Below, in pieces: positions 5,576-8,853 of a stretch of 8,853 bases of DNA. How positions within the stretch are numbered: position 1 is the first letter of the stretch; each line of letters opens with the position of its first letter. The position numbers and the translations under genes were made by a program. The stretch is from Pseudomonadota bacterium. GTDB taxonomy: Bacteria; Pseudomonadota; Gammaproteobacteria; Burkholderiales; Gallionellaceae. The notes under the pieces were generated by a model that was not told the origin of the DNA, did not search any database, and was given only the letters and a program-made list of their open reading frames with translations. Location of the stretch: positions 1 to 8,853 of the forward strand of contig JAJXTT010000049.1 of NCBI GenBank assembly GCA_021783525.1, written 5' to 3'.

Positions 5576-6988
5576 ATGAACGCACGTAAAGCAACAACGG
5601 AAAAAGGCACCAAACTCTTCGTGCTGGATACAAACGTGCTGATGCACGATCCGACCAGCCTGTTCCGCTTCGAAGAACACGATGTCTACCTGCCGATGTT
5701 CGTGCTGGAAGAGCTGGACAACAACAAGAAAGGAATGTCGGAAGTCGCGCGCAACGCGCGCCAGGCCAGCCGCTTCCTGGACAACCTCGTCAGTGCAAGC
5801 GAAGACAGCATCGACGAAGGCGTGCCGCTGGATGCGCTCGGCAACAAGAACGCGACCGGACGCCTTTTCCTGCAGACCGAGTTCATCAACGACCCCTTGC
5901 CGTCAACGCTGGCAAGCGGCAAGGCCGACAACGCCATCCTCGGCGTGGTCAGCCACCTGCACAGGCAGCACAGCAAGCGCCAGATCGCGCTGGTCAGCAA
6001 AGATATCAACATGCGCATCAAGGCGCGTGCGCTGGGGCTGTCGGCGCAGGACTACTTCAACGACAAGGTGCTGGAAGACACCGACCTGCTCTACACCGGC
6101 GTGCGCGAATTGCCTGCCGATTTCTGGGACAAGAACGGCAAGGACATGAAATCCGGCACCCAGGCCGGGCACACCTTCTACAACATCAAGGGCCCCATCT
6201 GCCGCGACCTGCTGGTGAACGAGTTCGTATACCAGGACGATCCGGAAAATCCCTTCTATGCCGTGGTCGCCACGCAGGAAGACACCTCCGCCACCCTGCT
6301 CACGCTCACCGACTATACGCACAGCAAAAATGCCATCTGGGGCATCACTGCGCGCAACCGCGAGCAGAATTTCGTGCTCAACCTGCTGATGAACCCCGAG
6401 ATCGATTTCGTCACGCTGCTGGGCCAGGCCGGCACCGGCAAGACCCTGCTCACGCTGGCTGCGGGCCTGATGCAGACGCTGGAGCACAAGCTTTATTCCG
6501 AGATCATCATGACCCGCGTCACCGTGCCGGTGGGCGAGGACATCGGCTTCCTGCCGGGCACCGAGGAAGAGAAGATGTCTCCGTGGATGGGTGCGCTGGA
6601 CGACAACCTGGACGTGCTCAACAAGTCGGACGACGAAGGCGGCGAATGGGGCCGCGCTGCCACGCGCGACCTGATCCGCTCGCGCATCAAGATCAAGTCG
6701 CTGAACTTCATGCGCGGCCGCACCTTCCTCAACAAGTACCTGATCATCGACGAGGCGCAGAACCTGACGCCCAAGCAGATGAAGACGCTCATTACGCGCG
6801 CCGGTCCCGGTACCAAGGTGGTGTGCATGGGCAACATCGCGCAGATCGACACCCCCTACCTGACCGAAGGCAGCTCCGGCCTGACCTACGTGGTCGACCG
6901 CTTCAAGGGCTGGGCGCACAGCGGCCACGTCACCCTGCAACGCGGCGAACGTTCGCGTCTCGCCGACCACGCCGCGGAAGTGCTATGA
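5576..6988 (+). CDS. PIN-PhoH ATPase (PhoH2/YlaK type)
   Basis: A two-domain protein of 470 residues: an N-terminal PIN ribonuclease domain and a C-terminal PhoH P-loop ATPase. In the PIN part the acidic catalytic residues are seen as VLDTNVLMHD (Asp18), VLEELD (Glu45/Glu46) and, later, KADNAILG and LVSKDINMRIKA. The ATPase has Walker A GQAGTGKT (283-290), VTVPVGEDIGFLPG (a PhoH signature) and Walker B LIIDEAQN (389-396, Asp392/Glu393), ending in the family's usual RGERSRLADHAAEVL. PhoH2 proteins of mycobacteria unwind and cut RNA, so a role in RNA turnover or ribosome-linked RNA processing is likely here. ATG at 5576 follows an AAAGGA site. No antitoxin-like small gene precedes it, unlike mycobacterial phoAT-phoH2. 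Its stop overlaps the glutathione transferase start as ATGA. Confidence 0.93.
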   Translation: MNARKATTEKGTKLFVLDTNVLMHDPTSLFRFEEHDVYLPMFVLEELDNNKKGMSEVARNARQASRFLDNLVSASEDSIDEGVPLDALGNKNATGRLFLQTEFINDPLPSTLASGKADNAILGVVSHLHRQHSKRQIALVSKDINMRIKARALGLSAQDYFNDKVLEDTDLLYTGVRELPADFWDKNGKDMKSGTQAGHTFYNIKGPICRDLLVNEFVYQDDPENPFYAVVATQEDTSATLLTLTDYTHSKNAIWGITARNREQNFVLNLLMNPEIDFVTLLGQAGTGKTLLTLAAGLMQTLEHKLYSEIIMTRVTVPVGEDIGFLPGTEEEKMSPWMGALDDNLDVLNKSDDEGGEWGRAATRDLIRSRIKIKSLNFMRGRTFLNKYLIIDEAQNLTPKQMKTLITRAGPGTKVVCMGNIAQIDTPYLTEGSSGLTYVVDRFKGWAHSGHVTLQRGERSRLADHAAEVL

Positions 6989-7599
6989 AGCTGATCGGCT
7001 CCAACACCAGCCCCTACGTGCGCAAGGCGCGCCTGGTGCTGCTGGAGAAGAACATCCCGCACACCTATGTGATCGACCCGCCGAGCGAACCGACCAGCCA
7101 GGTCTACAGCGTCAACCCGCTGGGACGCATCCCGGCGCTGATCCTCGATGACGGCACCTGCATATTCGACTCCCCGGTGATCGCCGAATATCTCGATACG
7201 CTGAACGACACGCCCATCCTGATCCCGCGCAACGACGCGCTGGCGAGGATGCGCGTCAGGCGCGGGGAAGCCCTGGCGGACGGCATCATGGATTCGGCCA
7301 TCGTCGTGCGCATGGAGCGCATCCGCCCGACCGAGAAGCAGGAGCAAAGCAACATCGACATGCACAATCAGGCCGTCACCCGCGCGCTTGCCCATATCGC
7401 GGGCCAACTGGGACACCGCGAATGGTGCGAGGGCAACAGCATCACGCTGGCCGACTTGGCGCTGGTCAGCGCGCTGGCCTATCTCGACCTGCGTCAACCG
7501 GAACGCGACTGGCGCAGCACGCATCCGAACCTGGCCGCATGGTTCAGCCGCCTCGGCGCACGCCCGAGCGTGCAAACTTCACTGGCAGGACAAGCATGA
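6985..7599 (+). CDS. Glutathione S-transferase, YibF-like
   Basis: Cytosolic glutathione S-transferase of 204 residues. The N-terminal thioredoxin-like domain starts MKLIGSNTSPYVRKARLVLL, followed by the cis-proline segment GRIPAL (Pro50) and the glutathione-gripping DSPVIAEYLD (residues 62-71). The all-helical C-terminal domain has LADGIMDSAIVVRMERIRP and the N-capping box NSITLADLALVSALAYLDLR (151-170). This pattern, especially 'ALADGIMD', is close to E. coli YibF; Ser6/Ser9 region rather than Tyr or Cys is the probable catalytic site. The substrate is unknown; such enzymes often have weak peroxidase or disulfide-handling activity. The ATG overlaps the preceding stop (ATGA) and its own stop overlaps the msrB start the same way, with a weak GGAAG site upstream. 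The open frame continues far upstream inside the PIN-PhoH gene, but that part is not this protein. Confidence 0.92.
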   Translation: MKLIGSNTSPYVRKARLVLLEKNIPHTYVIDPPSEPTSQVYSVNPLGRIPALILDDGTCIFDSPVIAEYLDTLNDTPILIPRNDALARMRVRRGEALADGIMDSAIVVRMERIRPTEKQEQSNIDMHNQAVTRALAHIAGQLGHREWCEGNSITLADLALVSALAYLDLRQPERDWRSTHPNLAAWFSRLGARPSVQTSLAGQA

Positions 7600-7988
7600 G
7601 CCCTATAGAAAAATCGGATGACGAATGGCGCGAGGAATTGACGCTCGAACAGTATGAGGTCTGCCGCGAATGCGGAACCGAGCCGGCCTTTACCGGCGAA
7701 TACTGGGACTGCCACGACATCGGCGTCTACCGCTGCATCTGCTGCGGCGCGCCACTGTTCGATTCGGAAACCAAATACGAATCGGGAACAGGCTGGCCCA
7801 GCTTCTGGCAACCGATCAACGAATACGCGGTAGAATATCGAGACGGGGATCCAACGGGCATGGGCCGCATCGAAGTCTGCTGCGCAGCCTGCGACTCCCA
7901 TCTGGGACATGTGTTCGAAGACGGCCCCGACCCGACCGGACTGCGCTTTTGCATCAACTCCGCTTCACTTGCACTGGATAGAAAATAA
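7596..7988 (+). CDS. msrB: Peptide-methionine (R)-S-oxide reductase MsrB
   Basis: MsrB reduces the R epimer of methionine sulfoxide in proteins. The 130-residue protein has all core marks: CGTEPAFTGEYWD, structural zinc pairs C47-x2-C50 (CICCGAPLF) and C96-x2-C99 (CAACDSHLGHVF), SGTGWPSFW, and the catalytic RFCINSASL with Cys119. In E. coli MsrB the recycling cysteine lies in SGCGWPSF; here that residue is Thr65. Several extra cysteines (23, 26, 39, 49, 95) could instead resolve the sulfenic acid. There is no signal peptide, so it is cytoplasmic. The start at 7596 overlaps the preceding stop (ATGA) and has AGGA five bases upstream; longer in-frame extension into the glutathione transferase gene is not family-like. 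It closes the peroxiredoxin/PhoH/GST/MsrB run. Confidence 0.95.
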   Translation: MSPIEKSDDEWREELTLEQYEVCRECGTEPAFTGEYWDCHDIGVYRCICCGAPLFDSETKYESGTGWPSFWQPINEYAVEYRDGDPTGMGRIEVCCAACDSHLGHVFEDGPDPTGLRFCINSASLALDRK

Positions 7989-7992
7989 TAAT
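7964..7992 (+). promoter_or_regulatory. Candidate promoter for yciB (ispZ)
   Basis: TTCACT (7964-7969, 4 of 6) and AATAAT (7987-7992, 5 of 6) are 17 bases apart, across the end of msrB and a distinctly A/T-rich patch. Transcription would start near 7999, about 40 bases before yciB. Read-through from the msrB operon is an equally good explanation, since no terminator is seen in the 50-base gap. Confidence 0.3.
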
Positions 7993-8038
7993 AGCTGCAA
8001 TCCCAGTCTGTAACCTGGCCTAAACAAGTTGAGTCTCC

Positions 8039-8584
8039 ATGAAAATACTTTTTGACCTGTTTCCTGTCATCGTTTTTTTTGTCACCTTCAAATTTGCAGG
8101 CGTATTCGCCGCCACGGCGGTATCCATCGCGGCCACCTTTGCCCAGGTCGCCTGGGTGAAATACCGGCATGGCAAAGTCGACACGATGTTATGGGCCAGT
8201 TTTGCCATCATCACGGTGTTCGGTGGCGCGACATTGCTGTTGCACAATGAGACTTTCATCAAGTGGAAACCGACGGTCCTGTACTGGTCTTTCTCCCTGG
8301 CCTTATTGCTGGCGCCCGCCCTGTTCAAGAAGAACCTGATGCGCTCCCTGTTGCAGGACAAGCTGCCGCTGCCCGATTCGACCTGGATGAACGTCAACCT
8401 GGCGTGGGGCCTGTTCTTTGCCGCACTCGGCGCCATCAATCTATATGTCGCATTCAACTTCTCGACCGACATATGGGTCGATTTCAAGCTGTTCGGCGTC
8501 ACCAGCCTGATCTTCCTGTTCATCCTTGCGCAGGCGGCAATGCTGGCAAAATATGTTGAGGCCGACAAACACAAGAACGAATGA
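8039..8584 (+). CDS. yciB: Septation protein A / inner membrane-spanning protein YciB (IspZ)
   Basis: A 181-residue inner-membrane protein with about five hydrophobic spans. It begins MKILFDLFPVIVFFVTFKFA, a near-diagnostic N-terminus of the YciB/IspZ family, and carries LFGGATLLLHNETFIKWKPT-like sequence (about residues 60-79 as VFGGATLLLHNETFIKWKPT), KPTVLYW, and NLAWGLFFAALGAINLYVAF. In Shigella ispZ mutants fail in septation and intercellular spread; in E. coli YciB interacts with cell-elongation and division proteins and helps keep envelope integrity. The C-terminus (YVEADKHKNE) is cytoplasm-like and charged. The ATG at 8039 has only a weak GAG upstream. It is followed after 54 bases by yciI, a common proteobacterial pairing. 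Confidence 0.95.
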   Translation: MKILFDLFPVIVFFVTFKFAGVFAATAVSIAATFAQVAWVKYRHGKVDTMLWASFAIITVFGGATLLLHNETFIKWKPTVLYWSFSLALLLAPALFKKNLMRSLLQDKLPLPDSTWMNVNLAWGLFFAALGAINLYVAFNFSTDIWVDFKLFGVTSLIFLFILAQAAMLAKYVEADKHKNE

Positions 8585-8589
8585 GCCGG

Positions 8590-8604
8590 CGGCCGACACG
8601 GCCG
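8590..8604 (+). other. GC-rich hairpin between yciB and yciI
   Basis: cggccg (8590-8595) and cggccg (8599-8604) form a six-base-pair perfect stem around an ACA loop, starting six bases after the yciB stop. No T tract follows, so it is not a standard terminator; it may protect the upstream message or be chance in GC-rich DNA. Confidence 0.4.
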
Positions 8605-8638
8605 GAATGAGATACCAACAAAAACTGAGGAAAAACAG

Positions 8639-8853
8639 ATGCTTTACGCCATATTTGGCCAGGATGTCCCGGACAGCCTGGAAAAACGCAAGATCGCGCG
8701 CCCCGCGCACCTGGAACGCCTGCAGGTTCTGCAGAATGCGGGCAGGCTCCTGCTGGCCGGTCCTTTCCCGGCCGTTGATGCCGTCGACCCGGGCGCTGCC
8801 GGTTTCACCGGCAGCCTGATCGTCGCCGAATTCGACTCGCTGGAAAGCGCCGA
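8639..8853 (+). CDS. yciI: YciI family protein (partial, 3' end off window)
   Basis: N-terminal 71 residues of a YCII-related protein (usually about 95-100 residues), a small ferredoxin-like alpha/beta fold related to muconolactone isomerase-like proteins. No cellular role is firmly established. The sequence MLYAIFGQDVPDSLEKRKIA, then RPAHLERLQVLQNAGRLLLA and GPFPAVDAVDPGAAGFTGS, is strongly similar to E. coli YciI as remembered, including the conserved RPAHL His (residue 23 region) and the Asp in the DPGAAG segment thought to form the putative active site. The start is well supported by a GAGGA site seven bases upstream of the ATG at 8639. It follows yciB on the same strand without a terminator, so it is likely co-transcribed. 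The remaining quarter of the gene lies beyond the window. Confidence 0.92.
   Translation, partial: MLYAIFGQDVPDSLEKRKIARPAHLERLQVLQNAGRLLLAGPFPAVDAVDPGAAGFTGSLIVAEFDSLESA

Noticed and set aside
4544..5680. A 378-codon open frame on the minus strand opposite the hemolysin III gene and bcp
   Set aside because: Both opposing genes have full family motifs and normal lengths; this frame is a low-similarity, His/Gln/Arg-rich antisense shadow.
5903..6970. A 355-codon open frame on the minus strand opposite the PIN-PhoH gene
   Set aside because: Antisense shadow of strongly conserved PIN and ATPase domains; no ribosome site or recognisable domain.

Overview
The window looks like chromosomal core and accessory-metabolism DNA from a Gram-negative betaproteobacterium. 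It is GC-rich (roughly 60 percent by eye), packed with short gaps and stop/start overlaps, and carries a msrB - yciB - yciI run. The protein sequences recall Nitrosomonadales (Gallionella/Sideroxydans-like), but that is inference from memory, not a search. I see no tRNA, rRNA, CRISPR array, transposase, phage gene or plasmid function.

Layout. (1) 1-945, minus: 5' part of a family-5 (oligopeptide type) ABC solute-binding lipoprotein, cut by the window edge. (2) 1019-2715, plus: ygfZ, then a CbiM-like membrane protein joined by a GTGA stop/start overlap. (3) 2701-4276, minus: tadA, a YkuD-type L,D-transpeptidase joined to tadA by another GTGA overlap, and a GNAT acetyltransferase whose 3' end overlaps the CbiM-like gene tail to tail. 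(4) 4361-5041, plus: a hemolysin III/PAQR-family membrane protein, divergent from tadA; the two inferred promoters share their -35 bases. (5) 5111-7988, plus: a tight run of bcp/prxQ peroxiredoxin, PIN-PhoH ATPase (PhoH2 type), YibF-like glutathione S-transferase and msrB, with a 9-base gap and then two ATGA overlaps. (6) 8039-8853, plus: yciB (ispZ, septation protein A) and the 5' part of yciI.

How the genes work together. Peroxiredoxin, glutathione transferase and methionine sulfoxide reductase, co-transcribed with an RNA-acting PIN-PhoH protein, suggest an oxidative-damage and RNA-quality module. YgfZ (Fe-S enzyme maintenance) fits that theme loosely. TadA is essential tRNA adenosine deaminase, here tied to a cell-wall enzyme by translational coupling.

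Most unusual signal. Two diverged copies of a GC-rich palindromic repeat lie in tadA. One is read in frame as an insertion between the catalytic core and the last helix. The other supplies the protein's C-terminal tail, leads into the stop codon, and carries the ribosome binding site of the downstream transpeptidase gene. I did not find a clear new defence or mobile system; most of the window is ordinary conserved genes.
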